From contig JAITUU010000032.1 in assembly GCA_031286165.1 (NCBI GenBank), positions 1-64,000 of the forward strand: a stretch of 64,000 bases of DNA, given 5' to 3'. Positions 54,222 to 62,671 of this stretch are shown in pieces. The position numbers were made by a program, and so were the translations under genes. Within the stretch, counting starts at the first letter, position 1. Every line of letters begins with the position of its first letter. Below the pieces are notes generated by a model that saw only the letters and a list, made by a program, of their open reading frames with translations, was not told the origin of the DNA and searched no databases. This DNA comes from Bacteroidales bacterium. Its GTDB lineage: Bacteria > Bacteroidota > Bacteroidia > Bacteroidales > UBA1715.

Positions 54222-55490
54222 TTATTGTTTCAAACAGCCGATAGGAACTACAAGAACGCCATCTTTGCGCATATAAGCATATTGTCCGCCTGTGAGAACC
54301 ATCAAAAATGAGGGTTCACGCATTTTTTCGGTATTGATTTTATTTTTGAGTTCCCTTAAATTATGAGCGGCTTCTTCTATTTGTTTATTGCCAAGTTTTA
54401 CCTCTATTGCTCCCCAGCGACCGTCGCGCAGCGCAACAATCATATCGGCTTCCAATCCGCTTTTATCGCGATAGTGAAACACATCGCCGTCATTATGCTG
54501 CGCATACACCCTCACATCACGAGCACACAGAGCCTCAAATAAAAAACCGAAATACTCAAAATCTTGTAAAATGCCGGCAGGATTGACACGCATAACGGAG
54601 GTAGCAATGGAAGGGTCTGCAAAATGCAGTTTCGGCGAAGTGCGTATGGCTGTTTTTGAGCGTAACGAAGGCGACCACGCCGACATGGGTTCCAATACGA
54701 AAATACGCCGCAGCGCGTTATTGTATGCCGCAAAAGTTTTGTCGGAAATAGTAATTTCCGTACTTTCAATATCTTTTAAAATGGTTTGAGCCGTAGCCGT
54801 AGTAGCAATGTTTCGAGCAAGCGAGCGCAAAAACAGGCGCACGCGATTGGGATTTTTCTCCACACCATCCACTTGCGAAATATCGTGATTGATAACGGCT
54901 TCCACATAATCTATTGACATTTGCAGGGATACTTTTTCCGATTTTCCGATAGTGGCAGGAAAACCTCCCCTGCACATAGCAAAGGCAATTTGCTCAATAC
55001 TCAAATGAGAAATTTCCTCTATATCGTGTTTTCCGGAAAATAAATCGGAAAGCGAAACCGAGCCGTTCGATTCTCCGGATTCGTACAAACTCATGGGGCG
55101 CATCAAAATTCGGGCAAAGCGTCCGGTGCCGGTGTGGGCGGTAACATTATCGGCAGGCACAGCCGAACCGGTGAGTATAAACTGTCCGGGCTGATTTCGT
55201 TTGTCCACCTCAAAACGCACAGCGTCCCAAAGCACGGAAGCCATTTGCCATTCGTCTATCAAACGTGGTATTTCGCCTTTGAGCAACAAAGAGGGTTTTG
55301 TATCTGCCATATCCTGATACGACCGCGCATTATCCGGGTCTTGCATAAAGAGCGTACTTGCCGCAGCATTAATAGCGGTACTCGTTTTCCCACACCACTT
55401 TGCTCCCTCTATCAGCACTGCCCCCATAGTTGCAAGTGCATGCTGCAACTCCGCATCGCATATTCGTTCTATATAACTTTGTTTGTTCAT
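54222..55490 (-). CDS. AAA ATPase, AAA_14/DUF4143 type (2)
   Basis: 422 residues from the ATG at 55490, placed after a clear -7 box; a longer frame starts upstream of it. Walker A EGAKWCGKTSTA (about 29-40) and LIDEWQMASVLWDAVRFEVD (Walker B, about 77-96) define AAA_14. The DUF4143 domain (about 190-400) includes DISQVDGVEKNPNRVRLFLR and a C-terminal DKSGLEADMIVALRDGRWGA, with the E-x-K of a nuclease-like fold (IEVKLG). It is more divergent from ATPase 1 than a recent duplicate. The promoter has three 23-bp-spaced repeats. Confidence 0.87.
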   Translation of the reverse strand: MNKQSYIERICDAELQHALATMGAVLIEGAKWCGKTSTAINAAASTLFMQDPDNARSYQDMADTKPSLLLKGEIPRLIDEWQMASVLWDAVRFEVDKRNQPGQFILTGSAVPADNVTAHTGTGRFARILMRPMSLYESGESNGSVSLSDLFSGKHDIEEISHLSIEQIAFAMCRGGFPATIGKSEKVSLQMSIDYVEAVINHDISQVDGVEKNPNRVRLFLRSLARNIATTATAQTILKDIESTEITISDKTFAAYNNALRRIFVLEPMSAWSPSLRSKTAIRTSPKLHFADPSIATSVMRVNPAGILQDFEYFGFLFEALCARDVRVYAQHNDGDVFHYRDKSGLEADMIVALRDGRWGAIEVKLGNKQIEEAAHNLRELKNKINTEKMREPSFLMVLTGGQYAYMRKDGVLVVPIGCLKQ

Positions 55491-55509
55491 AATCAACTTA
55501 TTTTGAGTG

Positions 55510-55517
55510 CAAATATA
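55510..55517 (-). promoter_or_regulatory. -7 box for ATPase 2
   Basis: On the minus strand TATATTTG matches TAnnTTTG, 19 bp before the ATG and 5 bp from the triple repeat. Confidence 0.6.
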
Positions 55518-55522
55518 ACAAA

Positions 55523-55586
55523 ACTTCCGGATTTGGCAAACTTTCACTTCCGAGTTTGGCGCATTTTTACTTCCTGATTTGGCAAA
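55523..55586. repeat. Three regularly spaced 18-bp repeats upstream of ATPase 2
   Basis: ACTTCCGGATTTGGCAAA (55523-55540), ACTTCCGAGTTTGGCGCA (55546-55563) and ACTTCCTGATTTGGCAAA (55569-55586) start exactly 23 bp apart. They lie immediately upstream of the -7 box, over the -33 position, so they could be operator sites for a regulator, perhaps the ATPase itself. Confidence 0.85.
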
Positions 55587-55613
55587 AATAGTTATATCTG
55601 TTGTTTCGTAATT

Positions 55614-55665
55614 AGCTTCGGTGAGGGCTTCGCCGTTCGTAATTTTTAATTCGTAATTTTTAATT
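55614..55665. repeat. AT-rich spacer repeat with GAGGGCTTCGCCGTTCGTAA core
   Basis: Carries GAGGGCTTCGCCG followed by two TTCGTAATTTTTAATT units; nearly the same order recurs at 57251-57307. Confidence 0.65.
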
Positions 55666-57247
55666 CTCTCAAATACCCTTCAATCTCGGTATCCAATTGC
55701 GCACGCTTTGCTTCCAATGATTTAATTTCGCGCATTACGGCTTGAATGTCAATTTCTTCTTCCTCTTCCGAAATATCCACATAGCGCGAAATGTTCAAAT
55801 TGTACCCGTTTTCGGCAATTTCCGCCATTGGCACGCGGCGCGAATAGCGTTCTTCATCGTTCCGGAATTGATACGTTGTAACTATTTTATCAATATCTGT
55901 GGGGCGCAGCACATTTTGTTTCTTCACTTTTTCAAACGCTTTCGCGGCGTTGATAAAAAGCACATCTTCCACCTTTTTGCACTTTTTGAGCACCAAAATA
56001 CACACCGGAATACCAGTAGAGAAAAACAGATTTGCCGGCAGCCCTATCACGGTGTCTATATAGCCGTCTTTGAGCAGTTTGGTGCGTATGCGCTCTTCGG
56101 CTCCGCCGCGAAAAAGCACACCGTGCGGCAACACAATAGCCATAACTCCCTCATCGCTCAAAAAGTGAAATCCGTGCAGCAAAAAGGCAAAATCGGCAGC
56201 CGACTTGGGTGCTACACCGTAATTTTTGAAACGAAAATCATCGCTTGTGCTCTCGCCGGGTGTCCACGCAAGGCTGAAAGGCGGATTGGCAACCACGGCA
56301 TCGAAGCGGATTTTGCGAGCCGGATTCATTTCGCCGAGTATATCCCAATCGTTTTGCAAGGTATCGCCGCGAAAGATTTCAAACTCCGAATCCTTCACGC
56401 CGTGCAGCATCATATTCATTCGCGCAAGGTTGTAAGTGGTGGCGTTGTATTCCTGTCCGTAGATTTTTCCTATTCCGTTGGCTCCCATTTGGTGGCGCAC
56501 ATTGAGCAGCAGCGACCCCGAACCGCAGGCAAAGTCGAACACATTGTTGAGTTTGGTTTTTTTTCCGGCAGCGGGATTTTGGCTGTCGAGCGTTACTATG
56601 CGCGAAAGAATGGTACTCACCTGCTGCGGCGTGTAAAATTCACCCGCTTTTTTGCCCGCACCGGCGGCAAATTCCCCTATCAAGTATTCGTAGGCATCGC
56701 CCAGCACATCGGTATCGGTAGAAAATTTGGCAATTCCTTCGGAAATTTTCTGCACTATGCCGCACAGTTTTTTATTGCGCTCCTCGTAGGCGGCACCCAG
56801 CGCGGAATCGTCGAGCCTGATTTGCGAAAACAGCCCCTGAAAGGTGCGTTCAAACGATTCATTTTCTATGTACTTAAAGCCTTTTTCGAGCGTAGAGAGC
56901 AAGTCGCTGCTTTGCGTTCGCGCAAGTTCGGCTATGCTGCTCCACAAATAGCGCGGTTCTATCACATAGTGAATTTTGCGGCGCATCTGTTTTTCAAATT
57001 CGGGCACATCGGCGGCATTTTCAGCATACCACAGGGCAAGCGGCGTGCGTTTATCATCATTGGCAAGCGTGGGGTAATCGCGCCCCAACTCCTTTTTCGC
57101 CGCCTGCTCGTAGTTTTCCGAGAGGTAGCGCAAAAACAAAAACGAAAGCATATAATCGCGAAATCTATCTGCGTCCATAGAGCCGCGCAGTTGGTCGGCT
57201 ATTGCCCAAAGGGTCTTTCCCAATAATTGTTGATTTTCTATTCCCAT
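55646..57247 (-). CDS. hsdM: Type I restriction-modification methyltransferase subunit
   Basis: 533 residues. The N-terminal HsdM domain starts MGIENQQLLGKTLWAIADQL. The N6-adenine methyltransferase domain has the SAM motif FDFACGSGSLLLNV (about 238-251) and catalytic motif IV NPPF in DAVVANPPFSLAW (about 312-324). A C-terminal coiled segment (about 500-530) contacts HsdS. It methylates adenine on both strands of the HsdS-defined site. It lies 61 bp downstream of hsdR. Confidence 0.96.
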   Translation of the reverse strand: MGIENQQLLGKTLWAIADQLRGSMDADRFRDYMLSFLFLRYLSENYEQAAKKELGRDYPTLANDDKRTPLALWYAENAADVPEFEKQMRRKIHYVIEPRYLWSSIAELARTQSSDLLSTLEKGFKYIENESFERTFQGLFSQIRLDDSALGAAYEERNKKLCGIVQKISEGIAKFSTDTDVLGDAYEYLIGEFAAGAGKKAGEFYTPQQVSTILSRIVTLDSQNPAAGKKTKLNNVFDFACGSGSLLLNVRHQMGANGIGKIYGQEYNATTYNLARMNMMLHGVKDSEFEIFRGDTLQNDWDILGEMNPARKIRFDAVVANPPFSLAWTPGESTSDDFRFKNYGVAPKSAADFAFLLHGFHFLSDEGVMAIVLPHGVLFRGGAEERIRTKLLKDGYIDTVIGLPANLFFSTGIPVCILVLKKCKKVEDVLFINAAKAFEKVKKQNVLRPTDIDKIVTTYQFRNDEERYSRRVPMAEIAENGYNLNISRYVDISEEEEEIDIQAVMREIKSLEAKRAQLDTEIEGYLRELKITN

Positions 57248-57250
57248 TTT

Positions 57251-57307
57251 TTTCGTAATTTTTAATTAATTTCATTGAGGGCTTACGCCGTTCGTAATTC
57301 GTAATTG
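57251..57307. repeat. AT-rich spacer repeat between hsdM and hsdR
   Basis: TTCGTAATTTTTAATT, then GAGGGCTTACGCCGTTCGTA and TTCGTAATTG: the same building blocks as 55614-55665. Confidence 0.65.
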
Positions 57308-57308
57308 A

Positions 57309-60278
57309 TTATTCCTCCCACGCCGAAAGTCCCGAAATTTCGCGTCCGGCGGATAGTTTTTTCAGTAGCGGACACAAATCGTGCATCAATGCTTCCTGCC
57401 GTTGTTTTTTTGCCTTCCAGCCCAAATCGAAGGGCGCAAAAAGGAGGTCGAAGGTATCGGCATCGAAAATCATTCGTTGCATCACGGTTTCCACAAATCT
57501 TTGCACGGCAGCGGTTTCAAGTTCATTTCGCGCGGCAATTTCGGCTATCTCTTTGGCAAATTTTTCGGCTTTAAAAGTTTGATACGCTGCGCGTATTTCC
57601 TGCTCTGTTTTGCCGTTCAGGGCATCGTATTGTTTCGTAATAAAATCTTCCAAATTTTCGCGCTCGTCCATCATATTGGCACTCGAAGCAATCAGCCCTA
57701 TCAACTGCTCTTTGGTCATGTTTCGCTTACGCGGTTCGACTCCCGAATTTTTGGCAAGCAAGCCCATAATGTAGTCGTAATCGATGATGGCTGAGGCAAA
57801 AAGCACAAATTCAAAATCCAACTGTTGCACTTCGGGCGATGCGCTGGGTTTGGGCTGTTCTTCTCTCAGTTGCTGCGCCAATTCCAAGTAGGCACCTTTA
57901 AAGGCACGCCAATCCTCTTCGGGCAGGAGCGTGTTTATTTCCGCTTTTTGCGTTTCCTCTATGTCGGTGTATTGGTCTAACTTCGTTTTGAGGCGTTGCA
58001 CTTCTTTAAATCGGTTGATAAATTCCACTTTTGCCACATCGCCGCGCAAGTTATTCACCTCTTGCGGCTTACATTCCAATCCGTGCGCTTGCATAAAATT
58101 GTTCAGTTCCTCCACTCGTGCGGCATATTTTTCTATCACAACCGGAGCCGGTTCCACCAACCATATTTGCCGCGCCTGTTCTTCGCTTTTTTCGCCCGAA
58201 AACATAGCAATCGCCGTATCTACCGCCGCCTGCTGTCCGCGAAAATCAAGAATATTACCGTGCGGTTTGGTTTTATTCAAAATCCGGTTGGTGCGCGAAA
58301 ATGCCTGTATCAATCCGTGATATTTCAGGTTTTTATCCACATAAAGCGTGTTCAAATATTTACTGTCGAAGCCCGTCAGCAGCATATCTACCACTATGGT
58401 CAGGTCTATTTTCTGGGCGTGCGGCACATCTTTGTTGCTGTATTTTTGGTCTTTTATGCGTTTTTGCACATCTTGATAGTAGGAATCAAATTCGTTGATA
58501 CTGTGATTGCTGCCATACTGCCGGTTGTAGTCGTCTATTATCGCGGTCAGGGCTTTTTTCTTCACATCGGGTTCGTGTTGATTATCGGCTTTTTCCTGCG
58601 GCAAATCTTCCTGAATCTGTTGCACATCTTTATTGCCCTCCGAAGGCGGCGAAAACACGCACACTACGTTGAGCGGCACAAAATCGGCATCTTCCGCCTG
58701 CCGTTTCTGCTGTATGGTTTTGAATAGGTCGTAATATTCAATGGCATCGGCAATGGAGGCGGTTGCCAAAATAGCGTTGAACTGCCGCTGATTAGTAGCG
58801 GCAGGGTGTTTTTTCAAAATTTCGTGTATCACCGCCTGCTTGGTGAGCGTTCCATCGGCGTGGCGGCTATCGTTGCCCTTCGGCTCAAAGTAATCTATGT
58901 GAAATTTCAACACATTTCGGTCGTCAATGGCGTGTGTAATGGTGTAGGCGTGCAGTTGATGCCGGAAAATATCTTTGGTGGTTACGGCAGTTTTTTCTTC
59001 GCCGTTTATTTGCGTATAAGTGGCATTTTCGTCAAAAATAGGCGTTCCCGTGAAGCCGAACAGTTGGGCATTGGGAAAAAATTCCGTTATCGCTTTGTGA
59101 TTTTCACCGAATTGCGAGCGGTGGCACTCATCGAAAATAAACACCACGCGCTTTTTACTCAGCGGCAGCAGGCGTTCTTTGTAATTTCGGGGGTTGCTTG
59201 GGTCGAGTGCCAGCCCAAGTTTTTGAATGGTGCTAACTATCACTTTGTCGGCATAGTCGGCAGACAACATACGCCGCACCAGCGTTTCGGTATTGGTATT
59301 TTCCTCCACGCAATTCTCCTGAAATTTATTAAATTCTTCGCGCGTTTGGCGGTCTAAATCCTTTCGATCCACCACAAAAAAACATTTTTCAATATCGGGA
59401 TTGCTTTTGAGCAAGGTAGAAGCCTTGAACGAAGTAAGCGTTTTACCGCTGCCGGTGGTGTGCCACACATAGCCGTTGCCTCTATTTTCGTGAATACAGT
59501 TCACAATGGCACGCACCGCCGCCACCTGATAGGGGCGCATCATTATCAGTTTTTGCTCACACTCCACCAGCACCATGTAGCGGCTTATCATTTCGCCAAG
59601 CGTGCATTTGGCAAGAAACAGTTCCGAAAAATCGTCTAAATGGTTGATTTTCTTATTCTTTTCGCCGGCTAATTGGTAAATGGGCAAAAATTGTTCATCG
59701 GCATTGAAGCGGAAATGTTCGTTGTTGTTGTTGGTAAAATAGTGCGTATTGGTTTGATTGCTCACCACAAACAGTTGCACAAAACACATTAGCGTATGGA
59801 GATAACCGTTGCCGGGGTCGTTTTTATACTCCACAATTTGCTCCATAGCCTTGCGCGGCACCACACTCACGTCCTTCAACTCTATTTGCACCACCGGAAT
59901 ACCGTTGATAAGCAAAATTACATCGTAGCGGTGGTGGCTGTTGTGAGTATTGATGCGCAGTTGGTTGATAACTTCGTAGTCGTTTTTGCACCAATCTTTG
60001 GTGTTTACCAGCGAATAGTGCAGCGCAGAGCCATTTTCGCGCAAAAACGTATTCTGCTCGCGCAAGGTTTTGCTTGCCGCAAACGTGTCGGGCTTTACTA
60101 TGTTTTCGAGCAATCGGCTGAACTCCGTATCACTCAGTTTCACGCCGTTTAACTCCTCGAACTTGCTGCGAAAATTGCCTTCGAGCATATCTCTGTCGCG
60201 AATATCGGGGCGATAAATGTATTTAAGGTCTTGTAACTTCTCAATCAATCGCTTTTCTATTTGGGCTTCTTTGTGCAT
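57309..60278 (-). CDS. hsdR: Type I restriction-modification endonuclease/translocase subunit
   Basis: 989 residues. The N-terminal PD-(D/E)xK nuclease is visible as YDVILLINGIPVVQIELKDV (about 118-137). The SF2 motor has Walker A HTTGSGKTLTSFKAS, DEAD-box-like FIFDECHRSQFGE, motif III GFTGTPIF, and later LLTGFDSKYLNTLYVDKNL with ILNKTKPHGNILDFRG. A helical C-terminal region (about 780-985) binds the methylase core. It cuts unmethylated DNA after translocation. It is the first gene of the restriction operon, behind its own -7 box. Confidence 0.96.
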   Translation of the reverse strand: MHKEAQIEKRLIEKLQDLKYIYRPDIRDRDMLEGNFRSKFEELNGVKLSDTEFSRLLENIVKPDTFAASKTLREQNTFLRENGSALHYSLVNTKDWCKNDYEVINQLRINTHNSHHRYDVILLINGIPVVQIELKDVSVVPRKAMEQIVEYKNDPGNGYLHTLMCFVQLFVVSNQTNTHYFTNNNNEHFRFNADEQFLPIYQLAGEKNKKINHLDDFSELFLAKCTLGEMISRYMVLVECEQKLIMMRPYQVAAVRAIVNCIHENRGNGYVWHTTGSGKTLTSFKASTLLKSNPDIEKCFFVVDRKDLDRQTREEFNKFQENCVEENTNTETLVRRMLSADYADKVIVSTIQKLGLALDPSNPRNYKERLLPLSKKRVVFIFDECHRSQFGENHKAITEFFPNAQLFGFTGTPIFDENATYTQINGEEKTAVTTKDIFRHQLHAYTITHAIDDRNVLKFHIDYFEPKGNDSRHADGTLTKQAVIHEILKKHPAATNQRQFNAILATASIADAIEYYDLFKTIQQKRQAEDADFVPLNVVCVFSPPSEGNKDVQQIQEDLPQEKADNQHEPDVKKKALTAIIDDYNRQYGSNHSINEFDSYYQDVQKRIKDQKYSNKDVPHAQKIDLTIVVDMLLTGFDSKYLNTLYVDKNLKYHGLIQAFSRTNRILNKTKPHGNILDFRGQQAAVDTAIAMFSGEKSEEQARQIWLVEPAPVVIEKYAARVEELNNFMQAHGLECKPQEVNNLRGDVAKVEFINRFKEVQRLKTKLDQYTDIEETQKAEINTLLPEEDWRAFKGAYLELAQQLREEQPKPSASPEVQQLDFEFVLFASAIIDYDYIMGLLAKNSGVEPRKRNMTKEQLIGLIASSANMMDERENLEDFITKQYDALNGKTEQEIRAAYQTFKAEKFAKEIAEIAARNELETAAVQRFVETVMQRMIFDADTFDLLFAPFDLGWKAKKQRQEALMHDLCPLLKKLSAGREISGLSAWEE

Positions 60279-60296
60279 AGCTATTCATTTTACGCA

Positions 60297-60304
60297 CAAA
60301 GATA
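60297..60304 (-). promoter_or_regulatory. -7 box for hsdR-hsdM
   Basis: On the minus strand TATCTTTG, 18 bp before the hsdR ATG. Confidence 0.6.
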
Positions 60305-60344
60305 CATAAATTCCGTAATTTCCCTACACAGAAATTTTTGTATT

Positions 60345-61076
60345 CTAAAAGCCCTGTTTTGCAATCACATCGAGCAGTTTTTGGGTGAATGTTCTGTTAT
60401 TTGCACCCGCATAGCGTTTTTTGGTGAATACCTGCGCGAGGTTTTCTACGGCATTATCTACCACAAATTGCTGCGATTCTTTTTCGCGTTCTGCGTAGAG
60501 TTCGCGAATTTCCGCATCGGAAAAAGGTTGATAGTGTTCGCGGTGCACTACGGCTCGCTGCGGTAATCTGCCGGTGAGCGGTGCTTCTTCGGCGGCATAA
60601 CCCAACACAACTGTAGTAACCGGCACCACCAATGCGGGCAATTCCAAAATGTCTATAATCTGTTGTGCATTGTAATTTGTTGTGCCCAAATAGCAAATTC
60701 CCAATCCAAGTTTTTCGGCAGCCACACAAGCATTTTGTGCAGCAATAGCGGCATCTATGGTGGCGGTGTAAAAACTCAAAAAATTATTGTACTCCGGCTT
60801 GGCATTATTCAATTCGCACCACTGCGTAAATCGCTGTAAATCGGCGCAAAACGTAAGCAGCACCGGAGCCTGCTCCACCATGTTTTGATTAAAATGCGCC
60901 TGTGCACACAGTGCGTGTTTCAGCGCGGGATTGGTGGTTACTATAATTGAATACCACTGCATATTGCCGGTGTTAGAAGCCTGCGCTGCGGCACGCAAAA
61001 TCAGGTCCAAATCCTCTTCGGCGATTGCTTTGTCGGTAAATTTTCGTATTGACCTATGTTGAAGGAGTGTTTCCAT
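60345..61076 (-). CDS. Nitroreductase-family FMN oxidoreductase
   Basis: 243 residues from the ATG at 61076 (METLLQHRSIRKFTDKAIAE); the longer frame precedes the promoter box. HRSIRKF is the FMN phosphate-binding start of the family and ASNTGNMQWYSIIVTTNPAL the flavin-contact loop; AEKLGLGICYLGTTNYNAQQ and VVPVTTVVLGYAAEEAPLTG follow. Length and order fit NfsA-like NAD(P)H:nitro/quinone reductases. Natural substrate unknown. It marks the right border of the restriction island. Confidence 0.92.
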   Translation of the reverse strand: METLLQHRSIRKFTDKAIAEEDLDLILRAAAQASNTGNMQWYSIIVTTNPALKHALCAQAHFNQNMVEQAPVLLTFCADLQRFTQWCELNNAKPEYNNFLSFYTATIDAAIAAQNACVAAEKLGLGICYLGTTNYNAQQIIDILELPALVVPVTTVVLGYAAEEAPLTGRLPQRAVVHREHYQPFSDAEIRELYAEREKESQQFVVDNAVENLAQVFTKKRYAGANNRTFTQKLLDVIAKQGF

Positions 61077-61102
61077 ATTCTTACTTATATATGTTACTCT
61101 CG

Positions 61103-61110
61103 CAAAAATA
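61103..61110 (-). promoter_or_regulatory. -7 box for the nitroreductase gene
   Basis: On the minus strand TATTTTTG, 26 bp before the ATG. Confidence 0.45.
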
Positions 61111-61183
61111 CAAAAAAAAGCGTGAAAACACATTTTTCAAAAAAATATTCCTGAGTTTGCCGTAGTAATTCAAAAAAATAGCA

Positions 61184-61191
61184 TATTTTTG
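61184..61191 (+). promoter_or_regulatory. -7 box for the small lipoprotein gene
   Basis: TATTTTTG, 27 bp before the ATG at 61219; TTTG at 61156-61159 is 24 bp upstream, rather far for a -33 element. Confidence 0.45.
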
Positions 61192-61218
61192 AACATAATT
61201 TTTGAAAAACGAATAAAA

Positions 61219-61353
61219 ATGAGAAAATCAATTCTTGCAATAGTTATTGCAGCCGCTTTGGCGGCACTTGTGGGAGCGTGTAAAGTAGTTGATCCATGCC
61301 CTGCGTACTCAGGAGAATCGAGCGTGGAACACGTAGAAAACTCACGATTGTAA
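61219..61353 (+). CDS. 44-residue lipoprotein of the CKxVDxCPAY kind
   Basis: Too short for usual ORF cut-offs but bounded by a promoter box and a strong terminator. A signal MRKSILAIVIAAALAALVGA ends in the lipobox LVGAC, so Cys21 would be lipidated. The mature peptide is only 24 residues: CKVVDPCPAYSGESS, then VEHVENSRL. I recall similarly short lipoproteins containing CPAY in Bacteroidota; their role is unknown. It stands alone, divergent from the nitroreductase gene. Confidence 0.8.
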   Translation: MRKSILAIVIAAALAALVGACKVVDPCPAYSGESSVEHVENSRL

Positions 61354-61382
61354 TCACATTTTTGGTGATGTAATCAACTTTT

Positions 61383-61415
61383 TACAGAACATTATTCGTA
61401 ATGTTCTGTATTTTT
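61383..61415 (+). terminator. Terminator with UUCG tetraloop
   Basis: TACAGAACATTA (61383-61394), loop TTCG, then TAATGTTCTGTA (61399-61410) and T5. A 12-bp perfect stem closed by the very stable UUCG loop terminates the small lipoprotein transcript. The T-tract overlaps the aroA stop codon region. Confidence 0.9.
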
Positions 61416-62649
61416 ATTGCTGTATGCGAGCAAAATCATCGAAAAAGTGAGGATAGGATTTTGCCACACATTCGTGATTTTCAATTTCTATGGGATTTTT
61501 GGCGCAAATGGCAGCGCAGGCAGCAGCCATGGCTATGCGGTGGTCGTTGTGAGCAAATATACGTCCGCCCTGCAATTCGCCACCGTGAATGAGCATTTCG
61601 TTGGCGTGAATTTCTATATGCGCCCCCACTCGCGCAAATTCTTTTTGCAACACCTCCGCCCTGTTACTTTCTTTGTGAAACAATCGCTCCACACCCCGTA
61701 TGCGCGTAGTTCCTATGCAATGCACCGCCAATGCCACAAGCGGCGGAAATAAATCGGGACATTCCGTAGCATCGAAGGTAAAGGCACGTAAATTTTGTTT
61801 GCTAACAGTAAGGTTCTGTTCTGCCCACTCCACGCGAGCACCGGCATTTTTTAGCGCGTCTATCATGGCTATATCTGCCTGCGTGGAATCTTTACGCACA
61901 TTTGTAACCGTTACACTGCCGCCCAAAGCACCGGCAACGAGCAAAAACGATGCGCCGCTCCAATCACCCTCTACATAATAATTCTGCGCTCTATATTGCT
62001 GCCCCGATTTCACAAAAAATCGTTGGTAATTTTCATTGTCCACCCGCACACCGAAATCGCCCATAATTTGCATAGTCATATCTATATAGGGCTTGCTTTT
62101 GAGGTCTTTCACCACAAACATTGTGTCCGATTGTGCCTGCGCACTTGCTATAAGCAGTCCGGTAAGAATTTGCGAACTCAAATTTCCATTCACATAAGCC
62201 GTTCCGCCCTGCATGGGTCCTTGCACCTGCACCGGCACAAAGGTATTGTTGGTTTCTATATTCACGCCCAAATCGCGCAAAGGCTGTACCAAAGTATCTA
62301 TGGGGCGCGTTTTGAGCGAACCTTCGCCTTCGAGCGTAATTGTTTTGTGCCACAATGCGGCTATGGGAGTAAACATGCGGATTCCCAAACCAGCCTCGCC
62401 GCAATTAAGAATTGACGTGCGCGGCGCAAAATTTCCCTGTATGCTTATAGTTTCACCGTTTTTCTGAACCTCAGCACCCAAATCGTGGGCAATGCCGAGA
62501 GCAGCATCGCTATCGTTGCTCGGTGTGTAACCATGCAAAATACTCGTGCCCTGCGCCAAAGTTGCTATGGCAATGGCACGTTGCATCATACTTTTCGATG
62601 CCGGAGCAGGCAGTGAACCGGCTATGCGTGAGGGAAAAATTGTTTTCAT
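61414..62649 (-). CDS. aroA: 3-phosphoshikimate 1-carboxyvinyltransferase (EPSP synthase)
   Basis: AroA joins phosphoenolpyruvate to shikimate-3-phosphate in aromatic amino acid synthesis. 411 residues, slightly shorter than the E. coli enzyme. PAPASKSMMQRAIAIATLAQ holds the catalytic Lys, ILNCGEAGLGIRMFTPIAAL replaces the usual GNAGTAxR motif (class I and II both have Gly there, here GEAGLGIR), and NDHRIAMA occurs near the C-terminus. It follows dnaJ by 22 bp. Confidence 0.94.
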   Translation of the reverse strand: MKTIFPSRIAGSLPAPASKSMMQRAIAIATLAQGTSILHGYTPSNDSDAALGIAHDLGAEVQKNGETISIQGNFAPRTSILNCGEAGLGIRMFTPIAALWHKTITLEGEGSLKTRPIDTLVQPLRDLGVNIETNNTFVPVQVQGPMQGGTAYVNGNLSSQILTGLLIASAQAQSDTMFVVKDLKSKPYIDMTMQIMGDFGVRVDNENYQRFFVKSGQQYRAQNYYVEGDWSGASFLLVAGALGGSVTVTNVRKDSTQADIAMIDALKNAGARVEWAEQNLTVSKQNLRAFTFDATECPDLFPPLVALAVHCIGTTRIRGVERLFHKESNRAEVLQKEFARVGAHIEIHANEMLIHGGELQGGRIFAHNDHRIAMAAACAAICAKNPIEIENHECVAKSYPHFFDDFARIQQ

Positions 62650-62671
62650 GAGAGATTGCTTTTGCGCAAAA

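Noticed and set aside
55523-55586. Possible mini-CRISPR
   Set aside because: Units are 18 bp with only 5 bp between them, leaving no room for spacers; no cas gene is present.
55742-57226. 494-codon open frame on the plus strand opposite hsdM
   Set aside because: It mirrors the hsdM gene, has low-complexity Phe/His/Arg composition typical of antisense frames, and no domain motifs. hsdM on the other strand is unambiguous.
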